Shown here: positions 11,716 through 25,435 of the stretch, piece after piece
How positions within the stretch are numbered: the first letter of the stretch is position 1
Layout of the letters: each line of letters starts with the position of its first letter
From: Papiliotrema nemorosa
Taxonomy: Eukaryota; Basidiomycota; Tremellomycetes; Tremellales; Rhynchogastremaceae
Length of the DNA stretch: 64,000 bases
Direction of reading: 5' to 3'
NCBI GenBank assembly: GCA_032158125.1
Contig: JASKOT010000020.1
Location: 248,001-312,000, forward strand
Made by a program: the position numbers and the translations under genes
The notes under the pieces: generated by a model
Database searches by the model: none
Told to the model about the DNA's origin: nothing
What the model saw: only the letters and a program-made list of their open reading frames with translations

Positions 11716-14700
11716 ATGATGACATCGCACAATCCTCTACTCATCATCACGCACCTCATCGCCTTCTTCCTACCGTTTCTTCTGTTGCTCAACGCTTCAC
11801 CCGCTCCGGATCCTTATCCCGCTGTAGTCTCTCTACCAGCTAGAGCACCGCCCGCTTCGAGATCAGTCCATCAAGCTCAACCTACACCTCAGGTCGAACA
11901 TGATCTACTGCCATTCGTGTTGATCTCGACTATCGATGGGGCTCTCCATGCTGTCGACAGGGAAAAGGGAAAGTTGAGATGGACGCTGAAAGAAGGCGTC
12001 AGCCCGTTGGTCGGCGGAGGCACCAAAGGGAAGATGGGAGATGAAGAGTATATCGTCGAGCCGCTTAGCGGGTCATTATTCGTCTTTGAAGAGGAACAAG
12101 GGGCTGAAGGTGCTCCAAAAGTCAGAAAACTACCACTTTCTGTGGAACAGCTGTCAGTTTTTGGGCCACACAAGGAAGCAAAGCTGATCAGTGCAGGATC
12201 GAGATGTCCCCATTCACCTTCCCTCACTCGCCCAGCCGAACATTTACCGGCTCAAAGCACACTTCGTTGCTCACGGTGGATCTGCGCACCGGTAACCCTA
12301 TCTCTTGTTTGTCATCACTGCACAACGCTTCGGTACTTGATGATGACTGCATGTGCGACGATGGGGAGATGCTCGATGATCTCGAAGGCAAGTCGAGAAC
12401 CAACCGGGATGTCCTTTTTGTCGGAAGGACGGATTATCGTTTGACAATACATTCTCCACCTACTATGGTCACCTCTGACGCGCTCGCAACGCATGTGAGC
12501 GGAGATTCTGGCAGCAGACGGTCTTTGGGAGTTCAAGAGATTGCGTACTCCAGTTACACCCCCAACTCATACGACAAACCTCTTGCGGAATATTGGTCTA
12601 AGGTAGGGTCAACACAGACCCTATGGGAGGCTGATGGAACCGTTACAAGAAGGATGAGGGTGGAGCTCGGACACGATGGAAAGTCGTTTGGAGTGGAACA
12701 AGGGGGTAAGGTAAAATGGAGCACGGATCTTGGCAGTGCTGGGTATGTCAATTCAGTTTTGCCCCGGACCCAAACTCATGCCCAGGATCGCCGTGTACGA
12801 CATTCTACAACCTCTCATCCCGACCAACGCCAACCCAATCCTCGTGCCCCAGCCACCTCCACACCTCCCTTCCCTCTTCCCTCCCAAAAGTCATGATCCG
12901 CAATATGACATTGCGAATCATCCTCCCAAGACCTACATTGCCTCCTTGCCGCTCGCTTTGGCCTTGCCCCCTGCCCCGGTGTCCGACATCGATGACAATG
13001 GGTCGATCTCCCGGCCCTACGAAAGGCAGCAGATCCGCAGACCTAGCAAGAGACCGGTCTTGTACGCCCTGTCCTCCTCGTCGTACCCCTTGATCAACTT
13101 TGCTCCATTGGCTCGGCCAGGCAATAGTGCGAATGCGTCTTTTCTTCTGTCGGAGGACGTTCCGGAGCAGGACCAGTTGTTGCCATATCTGCTCGATCCA
13201 CCAGCGGAAGATATGGCTCTAGTACCGATAGGCGAAACGGGCGTCGTTGAAACTCACATTCGACCTCGGAATGGTACACAGGCCGGACGCAATTGGATGT
13301 GGTGGATCACGGGAGCTATCGGCGCTCTTGTCCTTTGTGGCTCAATTCTGGCTAGTCTCCTTCGCAGAGGTGTCATAAAACAGAGTGGCACGCCACCAGT
13401 CGATGAAAAGACACCTCTGTTACTCGCGCCAGGCGGTGTGATGTCAACATCCGAAAAAGGAGCTCGGTCAGTGACTATTGTGGAGCCGGAATTACCTTCT
13501 CAGACACCCACGGCAGACGCTCTTGCCGGTGACGACGAGGCAACTCCAGTCAAGAAGAAGTCGAACAGACGGAGGGTTAGGGGTAGGAAGAAGAGGCGAG
13601 ATTCAAATGCTACCGCTGTGGACAAAGATGGCGAAGGTGACGAGGATGACGAAGAGGACAAGGGGGAGTCTTCTTCAAGCCCTCCCAACACCGTTCGGAA
13701 GAGAGATGACAAGCCTTTGCCGGAGTTGCCGAGGGAGATTTCCACCACGGCCCTGGCAGACGAGGAGGACAAGGAACGATTGGCTATATCAGACTGCATC
13801 ATCGGTGAGTTACTTTCGCCCCACTGGATCTAAACTCATGTTCAGGCTTCGGATCACACGGTACCGTCGTTTTGAAGGGGACTTGGGGAGGAAGACCGGT
13901 AGCAGTCAAGCGATTACTGAGTGACTTCACCCGCTTGGCATCGCAAGAAGTCAAGCTCTTGCAAGCGAGTGATGATCACCCGAATGTCATCCGATGTGAG
14001 TTACCTGGATCGTCTTCGGCGGCGCCCAAAGCTTATTGAAAGACTATTGCCAGGAAAGACGCGATAACTTCCTTTACATCGCGCTCGATCTTTGCCAAGC
14101 GTCACTGGCGGATTTGATCGAATCTCCGGATAAACATATGGAGCTGGCTTCCGCATTGGATAGGAAAAAGGCTTTGTCGCAGGTCACTGCTGGTCTGAAG
14201 CATCTACACGGAATGAAAATCATCCATCGAGATATCAAGCCACAGTGAGCTCCCAAACGGACTTTTCCCTCTCAATTTGCTGACATGCAGGAATGTCTTG
14301 GTCTCTCAGGCGAAAGATCGGTCGCTTCGGATGCTGGTGTCGGACTTTGGACTGGCTAGGCGTCTTGAACAGGATCAATCGTCTTTTGCACCCACTGCCA
14401 ATAATCTCGCAGGATCGTTGGGCTGGCGTGCACCCGAGTGCATCCGCGGTCAAGTAAGGCTTAACGAGGTGTTCGACCGGGCCTCTTCGCACTCATCGTC
14501 GTCTTTCGGTTCATCATCGTCATTGCTGGACCTCGCGGTTGAAGCCGAAGAAAAGGAGAAGGGCAAAGGATATGCGAGATTGACGAAAGCGGTGGATTTA
14601 TTCGCCCTGGGATGTCTGTACTTCTGGGTTCTCATGTCGGGCGATCATCCCTTCGGCGCAGTCTACGATCGAGAGAGCAATATCGTCAAGGGCGAGGCGG

Positions 14701-15282
14701 TCAACATGCCTCAACTGGACATCCTTGGCGAAGAAGGCTGGGAGGCGAAACAACTGATTGGAAGTTTGCTATCGATGGATCCTGGACAGCGACCAGACAC
14801 CGCGGAATGTTTGATACACCCATTCTTCTGGACACCGTCTAAGCGGCTCTCCTTCCTGTGTGACGCATCGGATCGATTTGAGATCATGGAAGCGGACCCA
14901 CCGGAGACCTCATTGGTACAACTTGAGACGAGCGCGGTGGATGTCGTCGGGAAAGACTGGTATTCTCGCTTGGACAAGACAGTAACGAGTAATTTGGGGA
15001 AATATCGAAAATACAAGGGTAATAGTGTCCGTGATTTGTTACGAGCCATGAGGAATAAAGTGAGCCCCACCGTGTGCGAGTTGGACATAAGCTCATGGGT
15101 AGAAACACCATTATCAGGATCTCGAGCCTGCCGTGAAACGTCATCTAGGCGCGCTACCTTCTGGTTTCCTACATTATTTCACCTCGAGGTATCCCATGTT
15201 GTTCTTGCACGTTCATGGCGTGATCAAGGACAGCAGGTTACGCCACGAGAGCATGTTCGAGGCGTATTTCCAGGAAGCATAG
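11716..15282 (+). CDS. IRE1: IRE1, ER stress-sensing kinase/endoribonuclease
   Basis: IRE1 senses unfolded proteins in the ER lumen and, after dimerising, splices a bZIP transcription-factor mRNA (HXL1 in Cryptococcus). The N-terminus has a leader (IITHLIAFFLPFLLLLN) and a luminal beta-propeller-like region (LISTIDGALHAVDREKGKLRWT). One membrane segment follows (WWITGAIGALVLCGSILASL, about 13300). After a basic/acidic linker comes the kinase: GFGSHGTVVLKG glycine loop, VAVKRLL lysine, IIHRDIKPQN catalytic loop, VSDFGLARRL, and an APE-type WRAPECIRG. The C-terminal KEN RNase domain reads VRDLLRAMRNK, then after a 3' intron HHYQDLEPAVKRHLG, keeping the RNase His, and ends MFEAYFQEA. The kinase part is split by about four short introns. 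Nothing essential is missing. Length about 1,080 residues is normal. Confidence 0.95.
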
Positions 15283-15492
15283 GTGCGGACCCGGCGGGCT
15301 TGACACGATCTAGAGGTGATCTGTCTATGTGTTGTATTTTGCTTATTATACTTTGTACTGGTACTTGTTCCTCTACTTAGCTTACGAATCAATTGTCACG
15401 ATTCAGTATCCTCATGACTTGGTACGCAGCAAGCTACCATGCATCAAAAGTATCATACGGCATGCAAGGGATCAGATCCAAATACCCGATGC

Positions 15493-16883
15493 TCAAGCGT
15501 CCTCGACATCGCTATCATCCTTCAGATCATTCAGATAAACAGGTTCATTCAGCTGCCGTGTGAGTACCCATTCCTTCCGTCAAGGTATAAAGGGGAACTC
15601 ACCATCTCTACCATTCCTAACCATTCACCCATTGCTCGTACAAAGTCATCTCCACCTTCACCCGCTCCGCCGATTCTCCACCATCCTTTGTGAAGCGCAA
15701 TTCCTGCTTCTTCCTCTTTCACCACAACGTTTGGCACATCAGTCTGAACCTCCTCCTTGACGTTGACATTTTCAGCCTCTGCTTTCGTTCCATTCTTAGA
15801 ATCGACCTCCGTTTCAGTGGAACCCATCGAGTCCAGTTCGTCGGGCCTGAAACCGGCCAAGGGGGCGTCGGGAGTCCATAAGGTGATTTCTGTAAAAGTC
15901 GCTTTTGGTCTCAACAACCGCACAGCCCTTCCATCTTCGTTCTCGGCGGCAGGGGCAGACCCTGGCTCAGCCGAGACCTCAAAAGGTGCAATAGCTTGTC
16001 GTTGATCATTGAACAGATCGGCGAGCGAGGATTGAGGGGTGATGAAGAATGAAGGCGGGTCGTCCTCTGTAGCGGGACTAGGGACGATATTCTCCCCAGA
16101 CTGACTCTCCTCGACCGATTCCGACGGAGACATCTCGAGGTCCTGATCGATTGTGTTCGGCTCATCGACCAAAGTCTCAGCGATGGAAAGTTTAGTGGAA
16201 GTGGTCTTTAATGCAGACCTGGTTTTGCGTGGTGTGGGCTGTTGAACCACAATAGACGGAATACTCAACTCGCTCCTTGCCCTCTTGCTCGGTGTCCTCT
16301 TCAATGCTACATCCGCGGAATCCATCTCGTCGTCTTCTTTTACTTGATCCTGGTCATCCTCGTCATCCGAGTCGAGGCGGATCCGTTTTCGCTCATTTTT
16401 GCGTTTGGCCACGACCCGAGTTCTAGGTTTAGACAGAGCTACCTGTCCTGCTCCTTTCGTTCGCGTACTTCTCCGACCGGTCTCGCTGTCTGCCGGGGCA
16501 CCATCAGCAGAAGGAGCAGGAGTGAGAGGGTTCCTTGAGTTTCCCGTCGAGCGCCGTTCTTCGAGTCCTCCATGATCTGGTCTTGCGCTCGTCGATAAGA
16601 TTACACCCTTGTACCCCCTTGGAACCTCTACAGATTGCCCGACTAACGCTCGACCTCTGAATGCCGCGATGGGCGTATTGGCGGGCACGCCTGGGGTGTC
16701 GGGCGGAGCAGGGCGAGGAATGAAGTACTGCGAGGTGGATCCAGAGGAGGCTCTGTAAGGTCTCGAAGAGGAACCCAAGGAAAACGGGAGCAGGTGGAGG
16801 GTCGAACTTGAGGTGAGGGCCGGGGTGGCCGAGGTGGAAGAGGAGCTTGTCGCTGGTGCCAGAATGAATAATGTGGAAGACAT
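15493..16883 (-). CDS. Ribonuclease H2 subunit C
   Basis: RNase H2C is a non-catalytic subunit of the trimer that removes ribonucleotides misincorporated in DNA. The start at 16883 gives an N-terminal part with TLHLLPFSL and the family signature AFRGRALVGQSVEVPRGYKG. The conserved C-terminal part reads LWTPDAPLAGFRPDEL, GWWRIGGAG and MGEWLGMVEM. A last intron (about 15602-15555) joins to LNEPVYLNDLKDD, ending 15493. Between the two conserved parts is an insert of over 200 residues that is Ser/Thr/acidic, with a strongly basic patch (KRKNERKRIRL) that could act as a nuclear localisation signal. Usual family length is 110-200 residues, so this one is more than twice as long. The 3' end faces IRE1 with 210 bp between stops. 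Confidence 0.8.
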
Positions 16884-17328
16884 GATTGCTCAGAGGCCTG
16901 TCCGGGTTGAATTTAGATGAGTGTCTATGGATATCGAAGATGCAGAGTCGATGGTATAGAGAGAGTTGCGAAACCTCATGTCTCTTTACGCGTTGGACGC
17001 GACTGATGAAACCGAACTCGTCCTCGGTCAGACGGGTTCATGGGGGTGACCAGCTTGCTCTGTATCCATGACTTCTCACTACGTCTGTGAGTGAATGAAT
17101 ATGCATGGCGGCGGAGTCGTGCCCCCTATCTGTCACCCTGTATGATACGATGTGTCGCATGCATGCATGGTCAAGCAAGCGCCCAGTGAGCTTGCAGGTG
17201 AAGGGCTATTCGCCACCCAAAGATGGCATGCCGAATGCCGAAAGCATCAAGAAAGAGTCGAGGGGAAAAGTCGGCCATCGCATTCCATCTCGACTCATCC
17301 CACTAATCTAGACACCAAAGAACTCACC
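16884..17328. other. Divergent promoter, RNase H2C / dehydrogenase
   Basis: This 445-base spacer lies between divergent genes. It contains GCATGCATGCATGG near 17158, a short GCAT repeat. I see no TATA element in a convincing position. The frame open upstream of the dehydrogenase start (from 17152) is taken as 5' untranslated. Confidence 0.4.
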
Positions 17329-19155
17329 ATGTCGACTCTCCAACGCAGTGTAATCTCAGCTACAAGGGCTCTCCGCTCCACCTCGATCTCTGGCCCAAGT
17401 CGCGCATACGCTCGACCAGCGCTCACTTCCATTCCGCGCAAATTCGCCCTTTCCCGACGAACCGTTTCGACCCTTCCGGATCGCTCGTCCAAATTCGCCA
17501 AAATCACCTCTGAACACATCACGACTCTCCGATCGTTCCTCTCTTCGCCATCTTCTTTGTTATCCACAATCGACGGCTCGGCCTCCGCAGAGGAGTTGAC
17601 GACGTATAACAATGATTGGTTGAACAAGTATCATGGGAAATCTCAGGTTGTCGTCAAGCCTCGTTCGACCGAGGAGGTCTCAAACGTTATCAAGTTTTGC
17701 TATGAGAACGATATTGCCATTGTTCCACAGGGCGGTAATACCGGTCTTGTCGGTACGTCCAAGTCGGACCGAGATTTATCGTTTGCTGACGTTTAGGCGG
17801 CTCAAATCCGATCCACGATGAGCTTATTCTCTCACTAGGAAACATGAACCAAGTCCGATCTTTCGATCCTGTCAGTGGAATATTCGTCGTCGACTCTGGA
17901 ATGGTCCTCGAGTCGGCAGATGGGTACCTAGCCGATCAAGGGTTCATCTTCCCCCTGGATCTAGGAGCAAAAGGGTCATGTCATGTGGGTGGAGTCGTAG
18001 CTACCAACGCTGGAGGATTACGTCTGTTGAGGTATGGAAGTTTACATGGGAGTGTGTTGGGTCTGGAGGTCGTTTTGCCCGATGGGACTATATGGAACGG
18101 TCTGAGCAAGTTGCGGAAGGACAACACGGGTGAGTGGGGTTTTTCCACGCAATGAAAGGCGGAAGTGCAGAGTATTCACTGAGACTTAGGGTACGACCTC
18201 AAACAACTTTTCATCGGATCAGAAGGGACGATAGGTATCATCACTGCTATATCCATCCTCTGTCCTCGTCGATCATCCTCCACAAACGTCGCAGTTTTCT
18301 CCTTGCCATCATACGAGAAAGTCTTGCAAGTTTTCGGAGAAACCAAGAAACACCTTGGGGAAATTTTATCGGCTTTTGAATTTTTCGACAAGGCGAGCTA
18401 CGAGCTCGTCAAGAAGCATCATGAGGAGAATGGATCCGAGCCGAAAAAGGTGTTTGAGAATGAGGGAGATTTCTACGTTTTGGTAGAGACCAGTGGATCC
18501 AATTCCGACCACGACGAGGAGGTGAGTAACCCGTCAAACCCAGCGTGTGAAGTGGAGATTGACTGACGTTCAGAAACTCTCCGGGTTGATAGAACACTTG
18601 ATGGAGTCTGACCTAGTCCTAGATGGTGTTCTAGCTCAAGATGCGACTCAAACCAAAACGCTATGGGAACTCCGGGAAGGTATAACCGAAGCATGCTCCA
18701 AAATGGGCGTAGCGTACAAGTACGACCTTTCCACAGCCCCTTCAGTCATGTACGAGCTCGTCACCGAGATGCGGGCCAAATTGTCCGAAGAAGGATTGTT
18801 GAAGGATGATTATTCGGGAAGGATAAAGACGGTAGTTGGATTTGGACATATGGGCGATGGTAATTTACACTTGAACATCGTCGGAAGGGAGTATGCGGAC
18901 GATATAAAGCAAGTTATAGAACCTTTCGTGTACGAGATGGTCGGTGAGTAACCTCACATACACAAGGTTGGAAAGAGTCACACTGATATTTTAGCCAAAC
19001 GGGGCGGATCAATATCGGCCGAACATGGACTAGGAGTCATGAAAGCTCCCTACATTTCTTATTCGCAATCCCAGACTTCCATCGACATGATGAAGAACAT
19101 CAAAAACCTGTTCGATCCGAAAGGCCTTCTCAATCCGTACAAGTACATACAATAA
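17329..19155 (+). CDS. Mitochondrial FAD-linked D-2-hydroxyacid dehydrogenase (D2HGDH/Dld2 type)
   Basis: Oxidises D-2-hydroxyglutarate and/or D-lactate using FAD. The start at 17329 opens a Ser/Arg-rich mitochondrial presequence of about 55 residues. The FAD_binding_4 domain follows: [32 protein letters not shown] across an intron near 17755, [20 protein letters not shown] and [17 protein letters not shown]. The C-terminal domain shows [27 protein letters not shown] with the metal-binding histidines, and [12 protein letters not shown], ending [15 protein letters not shown]. Five short introns are clear. Sequence is closer to the D2HGDH/Dld2-Dld3 group than to Dld1, judged by the [10 protein letters not shown] and AEHGLG context, but the substrate cannot be fixed from motifs alone. 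Converges on UGGT with only 87 bp between stops. Confidence 0.9.
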
Positions 19156-19242
19156 CTTAGACGCCTTGCCCAGCTTGAAAATGCTCATCGTCATGGATGC
19201 ATTGTATATATATCACTTCTATGCGCGTCGCGCGATATCAGG

Positions 19243-22200
19243 CTATAGCTCATCGCTGATGTGCACCTTGTGTTCTGCTCGATCCGCCTCATTGTCCAGC
19301 TCTGGTACCTCCGCCACAGATTCTCCTACTTTCACCTCATCCTCGCTGACCTCTTTCGCCTTGGTCCCTGCTAGATCATCCACACTAGCTGCGAGCGCGC
19401 CTTCTGAGCCTGATATTCGAGCTGCAAACTCTGCAATCTCCCGATCATACGAGTCCCACTCTTCAATCTGTCTCGCTCGTTTCAACTTTGGTTCTTTCTG
19501 GAAACATCAGCCACTCGCCCGCTTGTCTAGGTGACACAGGAGATAGAACTCACAGTCAAAGGGTTCTGACAAAGATCGACTGTGAAGATCAACGACACTC
19601 CCTCTTGCGGGTGGGCCAACTTACTGGTCTTTGCGGTAGCCAACGACTCGTCAGAACACCATGTCTGACACCACAACCAATCTTTGTCAAGAGTAAAGAT
19701 GGGAATCTGATCCTGCATCGAATTGGGCAGATCCTGATCCAGATTCGCCAGGGAATTGGGGTCAGCTGAGAGGGCGTGATACTGTCCTCGGAGTCTGTCA
19801 CCCGTGGCTAATTGTCGGAACCTCTTCAAATCAACCACGTAGAGTGCGCTGATCATCAGTCTCATCCTATAGCTCGAATACAAGTCCCGCACCTGATATG
19901 GTAAGGTCGACCATGGAGCGCCTCGCGCCAATACCCAGTCTTCCAGAAGCGATAACCCTCCATCTCTTTTCGGTCGTCACCCATGGGAGGATAACCATAG
20001 ACGTGGCCTTTCAGATCGAGGTCGACCAATTCTTTCATGTCGACTCGTACAATCTGGTCTAGACTCTTCAGGACAATCTTGAAGTAAAACTGGTGTCATA
20101 CCTGCATCGACGAAGATGACCTTGTCGAGGTCCTGCGGGAACAACACATCCAAGAAAAGGATTTTGTAGCTGCATGTAAGCATGCAATATCGCGACATCT
20201 CTTGACCCGACTTACGCCCAGATGATCCGTTGTTTCTCCGTCTGGGCTCGAAGCCAGTGAGGCCATTTGTAGGTGACAAACTCGTACTGGAAACCGTACT
20301 CCTCGGCCATCTTCGGTATAAACTCCTGATAACGGTCAGCCTATCTGTATAATCATGGAAACTACTGCCTCACAAGGAATGTGGGGGACAAGAAGTTTTC
20401 CTGCAGAGTTAGATGTCTAATCAAATGGGACTCTGCCGAGCCAACGCACGATAAACCAGAACTTGACGGAGCTATTAGTGTTTTTCATCACGCTAAGAAT
20501 CATGATCGATGCGAAACGCTAAGAGTCAGCCCCGACCTCTGAGGAAGGTAACGGGTTTACCTCATACAAGAGTCCCGAGGCCACGGTGAAGATGTTTATG
20601 TCCGCGTGCTTGTTGGAGCCCGCGGCGAGCGGACTCGACGCAGGCTTCGCCATTCCCACCAACTCCTTCATCCTGCACATCAGTCACCATCCGTTTCACG
20701 CGCCTCAGCTCACCTCGTAATCACAGCTTCGGTGTATGACGGTTGCTGAGTTGCCGCTCGGGTATCAATCAGAACATTCTCCATCTCCATCCCCGGCTTT
20801 CTTTCGAATCGAGGCAGGATTGTGACCCCTTCAAAGCTGGCCAAGGCAACGCTCGTTCCCGTCACATTGACACCAGGGCTATCCCATCCTTCCACACCAA
20901 GACTCTCAAGCTCGAATATCTCTTGACCTCTGCCTGGTCGTATAGCCAGCTGATACACACCAGGGGTCGCCTTGAACTGGAGATAACCGAGATTGGCCAT
21001 GATTGAAGTGTCCAATGGCCTGTCGAGACCCGGTCGGCTGAGTTGCAGTTGTAGTCCTCTCGGTGGGGAGTTGTTTGCTTCCCTACCGTGACCCTCGATA
21101 AGGAGCTGATTGAGGTTGAAGACTATGTGGACTGGTCCACCCATATTACCTAAAACGAGGTTGTCAAGGTCGTAGGGCGACGACTCCGGTCGAACGATCC
21201 ATGAGGGCGGAGTGTCCATGGCTAAAGTGAGGATAGGCTTTTCTGGCAAGCCTTCAAACGTGACATGCGGAGCAATCTCTCCGCTGGGACATTCAGCGGC
21301 GATCCCAATCACGAATCTCTCAAGGAACTCACCCATCGACATCGTAAGCCAGTTGTGGAGTCAAAGCGTATCGATAGAAGCGCTTGAGCTTGAGCTGTTC
21401 CGTCAGCATCGACAGGACGTTGACGCGCGGCCCTCTACTCACCTCCAACGTGATAGGTTGAGGTTGTAGGTACACAGTGACGGAAACGTTGTCGAGGTCT
21501 TTCAGAGTCTGATCGATATCAGCAGGCTCTGAAATCAGGGATCACTATTGACTTGCCTGTAACAGGCTTGACCATTGTTGGGCATTCTCTGAGATGGGGT
21601 CAACCACCGCGACCACGTTCAACACGGCGTTTTCGCTGTCCCCAATTGTGAATGATCTGAGAATCAGCTTGGCTCGCTCGATGGACCCTCACATAGACCC
21701 GTCACGATCAATCCTCTCGTAGTTACGGTCTCGTGCAACAGCCACAGAGATGAAGATTCCGTCGCCGGCTGAAGGAGCGTATGATGCAGCTACCACAGAC
21801 GAGGCGGTAGAGATCAAATGAGCCAAAGTCGCACTGAACGGTCAGAGTATGCGAGACAACTTGACTTCTTGCACGCACCGATCAAATGCCTCGATGTCGC
21901 CGTACATTGTCCTGAGCATGTCGATGACTGGTCTTGTCCGTTTCTGCAGCTCGTACAGCTCCAAAGTATCAAAGTCGTCCTCGTGGAATGTTCCGGGTGC
22001 AATTGGACCGATGAGCTGTGGCATGTCAACTGCTGTCGCTGCCTATAATGAGACCACTCACTCGTCCATTGACCAGCAAATAGGGGCCTTTCGAACGCAG
22101 CTTGAGCTTTTGACCTATCTCAGTTCCGACTTGGGTCCAGAATTGATCGGCCTCGGCAATCTCATTGATGCCCCAACCAGTCGTGCTGAAGGCATGTAGT

Positions 22201-25192
22201 GGGGTGTCTGCGAAAACCTGTTGAGCATGCCCCGCTGAAATTTTGCCATCGGTATCTAGATTGTCCCCAATCCCGTCAAATTCGGGCAGGATCGTTCGTA
22301 GAACACCAGGCTCGAGGGCCTGTAAGCCTGATTCGATCAGAAGTTTGTAGATAAGCGTCGAGAAACGGGGTCCTGGACGATGCTTTTGACTCTGGTCAGG
22401 TATGTGCACGAATCCCAGACGAGTTGCCGCAGTACCACTCTGGGACATCAGTACTGATACATGTGCGTGTCGTAGCTCACAGCGAGGTGTCTGAGAGCAG
22501 ACTCCACAAGGGCGCGAGTCTCTTGAGAATCGAGATCTCCGACTATCCAGGTCGAAATGGGCGCGCCGCGGCCTCCGTCAGCTATCATCATCAGCTCGGC
22601 GATCATCGTTGGAGGGAGCATTGTAATCACGGTTGTATATGAAATCATGCTGCAATTTCTTGCTGGGATCGCGGTCAAAGACTTTTGACAGATCGAATAT
22701 CCGGAGCTTATTCTCCACCATTCCCGGGATGAGGTATCTGCTTCGTCGTTTGGTAGTCGTAGGTAGATCATAGAAAGCGGTCGAAATATCTTCAAATTCT
22801 GCTCCCATACCCAGCTGCATCATTAGCAGGAATCTAGAGCATTTCAGGCTTACCTGTTGCGCGAGGAACTGCAACTGCCGGGAGAGCTCCTGCTGTACGA
22901 TCGCTGTCCATTGCTGTCATGAGTCAGTCTCTGGTCATGACGGAAGTGCAGATACATACACCGTTCAGGTTGAAATGCTGGCCGTTGATGAAGAGGTGGC
23001 CGGACTCAGACTCGGCCTTTGTCGCAGCGACACGATCGCTGTACGCTTTGATGCCCTCAAGCTGTGTTTCGAGCACGTCGCTCGATAGCATCTCGTCGAA
23101 AGCTAGGTGTTCTTTTCCACTTGCGGTAGCGACCATTTCGTACGCATATCTGACCATGTCGACCTTGGCTACGCCTGGCTGAGCAGGGATGCTCGGGGTA
23201 CGCTCGCTGACCTGATCATGGTCAGCTGCATGCGACGCGGCCCACTTGCATATGTGAGCAGTGCGTTTGTTTTCCCTCGACCGAAAGTTTTGACACTGTA
23301 TAGAAAGACTTTTGCCATCATGACAGCTACACGGCTCAGCGATCGGTTTCTTCGACTTCGCAATTACTCACAGTCCTCGTCGTTCCAGTCGATCATAGGA
23401 ACAATACCGAAACGAACAGGAAGATTTCTCTGTACCATTGTGCTGACCGTGGACGTGATCACCTCCATCGAGGGGACCAAGGACATGTCGAGCACTAGGA
23501 TAACATTCCAAGTGTTTCGGCGGACCGTGTGGAGCTGACCGGGATACAAAGGTCGCGTGTACTGGTAGGTATGTGAGCTCCTCTCTCGTCGCCGCAACAA
23601 AGACTCACAGCGTTGATAGACTTTGGCCATTGCTTGTACCTATCTCATTAGCCACTTTTCCAACAAATCGGATGGCGGCCTCACCTGGAATCCTTTTCGA
23701 TGTCGTTCCAATATGTGATCGCGGTTCCGCCTTCTTCTCGATCGCTGGCATCAACTGTACCCTCCGAAGGGTCGTCTTCCGTTTGAGCCAGTCCAATGTG
23801 TTGGTCAGATATGAGTCTGATCGCCTGTTTAGGAGTCAAGCCAATCCGAGTGAGACTAAGGACGAGATCCCGTTCGTCCCGGAGATGACTCAACATTCTA
23901 TCAATCAGCCTTGCCCTTCGCACACACATACGCGTAAGCGTTCAAGTCGGAACCTCGAAAAGCTTTGCCGTTGACGTAAATTGCCGGTTCAGCAGGGCCC
24001 ATCGCGAATAAATCTGGGATTTTGAGTCGCACTTGCAAAGACGACTCGACATTTCGAGCTAGGGCCGCCGAGTATTTTGGGAAATCCTGCGACAGCTCTT
24101 GCAATGCTCTCAAGGGATCTTGGGACGCCATGATGAGACTCGTCGCCTTGATACCGATATCTGCGACTTGTGAGAACACCATATCTTTGTTAGACTCCGA
24201 ACGCACCTGAAAGTTCCTCCTTGCTCAGCGGTGAAGCGAGTTCTGACCAGGGATCGCTACCCAGAACATCATCAAAATAGCCATGTTGCACCTGGACATC
24301 CCCGTCTAAGGTCTTCCCCAATGTAGTCGCACCGGACGCTCGGTCGTCCACGACGAGATAATCCGTGTTCTTCAGAGCAAGCTCGACCCCGTACCCTGAC
24401 AGCCCGGTCCTTCCGACCTGTAGCTTCCTGTTGGGCTTGTACCGCACGACAAAGCCGAACAAGGGGAATGTATTTGTGTGATAGATCAGATAGTTGAGTA
24501 GAGATAGAGTCGTGGTAGAATCCGGGTCAAGGTAAAGTATCGCCATGTGAGGAGCAGTTGGCGAGATGGGATAGAGCCGGTCAAACGGTAGCTCTACTCT
24601 CTTTGATCTGACATTGAGCAAAGTACTGATGACTGTATGTCACTCACGGCTCGAGATGATGGCTCTCCTCTATGCTCATTTCGATATCCCGCTTGAGCTC
24701 TTCAGCTTCACAAAACCCCTTTCCTCTCCATTCGACCCAACTTCCACATTCCTCTACTCCAAAGGAAGTCTCGTCTATCGCCTCTTCATACCAGCTATAC
24801 GCAGCTTCAATCCTCGGCACGGAAGTATGCAAGCCCAACGCCAGCTCAAACGTAGAGATATGAAGTCCAGTCTCGAGCAGTTGATGGCTCTTGATGAGGT
24901 CGGTAGCGATTTCGACGGTTTCTTGAGCTGATCGAGGTGTCGATGTGGGCGGGAGATGTATAGCAAGGAGGTTGAGGAAAGAAAAGTATGCAGATGGATT
25001 TTCGTCATATAGCGTTTCTCTGACGGTTAGTGAGAAGGTCAATATCGTCCAAGGGCACGGAGCGAAGCCTGCTCACAGTAATTCCAGGACAAGCGGAGGT
25101 GATGCCCAGCTCGTCTCGAGACCTATGCTCAGTGGCACCGAGCTCGCCCGAGCCGACACAGCTATCAGGCCTATCAGACCTAGCCAGCGCAT
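19243..25192 (-). CDS. UDP-glucose:glycoprotein glucosyltransferase (UGGT), ER folding sensor
   Basis: UGGT re-glucosylates misfolded glycoproteins in the ER so that calnexin can rebind them. The start at 25192 gives a signal peptide ([18 protein letters not shown]), followed by [20 protein letters not shown], the family N-terminus. The middle exons hold the thioredoxin-like and beta-sandwich regions. The C-terminal GT24 domain is clear: [19 protein letters not shown] across an intron at 20105-20062, giving the catalytic DxD, then [30 protein letters not shown] [12 protein letters not shown] and WLWCQTWC. The chain ends HISDEL, an HDEL-like ER-retrieval signal. About 25 introns of 45-60 nt divide the gene; a 45-nt intron in the sequence after ATAKT restores [10 protein letters not shown]. 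About 1,500 residues, normal for the family. Exon limits in the middle are approximate. Confidence 0.93.
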
Positions 25193-25435
25193 GATATGCA
25201 CTAGATTTGGGGTCGACTAGGTTACAATTTAGATCAAAGGTGTACAGTGAAGCAGTCGACTGGTCAGTCGCGGTGGAGGGGTCAAAAGTCTCGCGTTTCA
25301 TCATGGCCTCGAGGCTACGCCGTTGAGCAAAGATTCATCAAGATATATGGTCATCATCGTCGCAAGGCGTAAGTTCGTTCAAGTCTGCTATGGTACAAGA
25401 GGACTGTCTACATGGCAGCCTGACTGTTCCCATCA

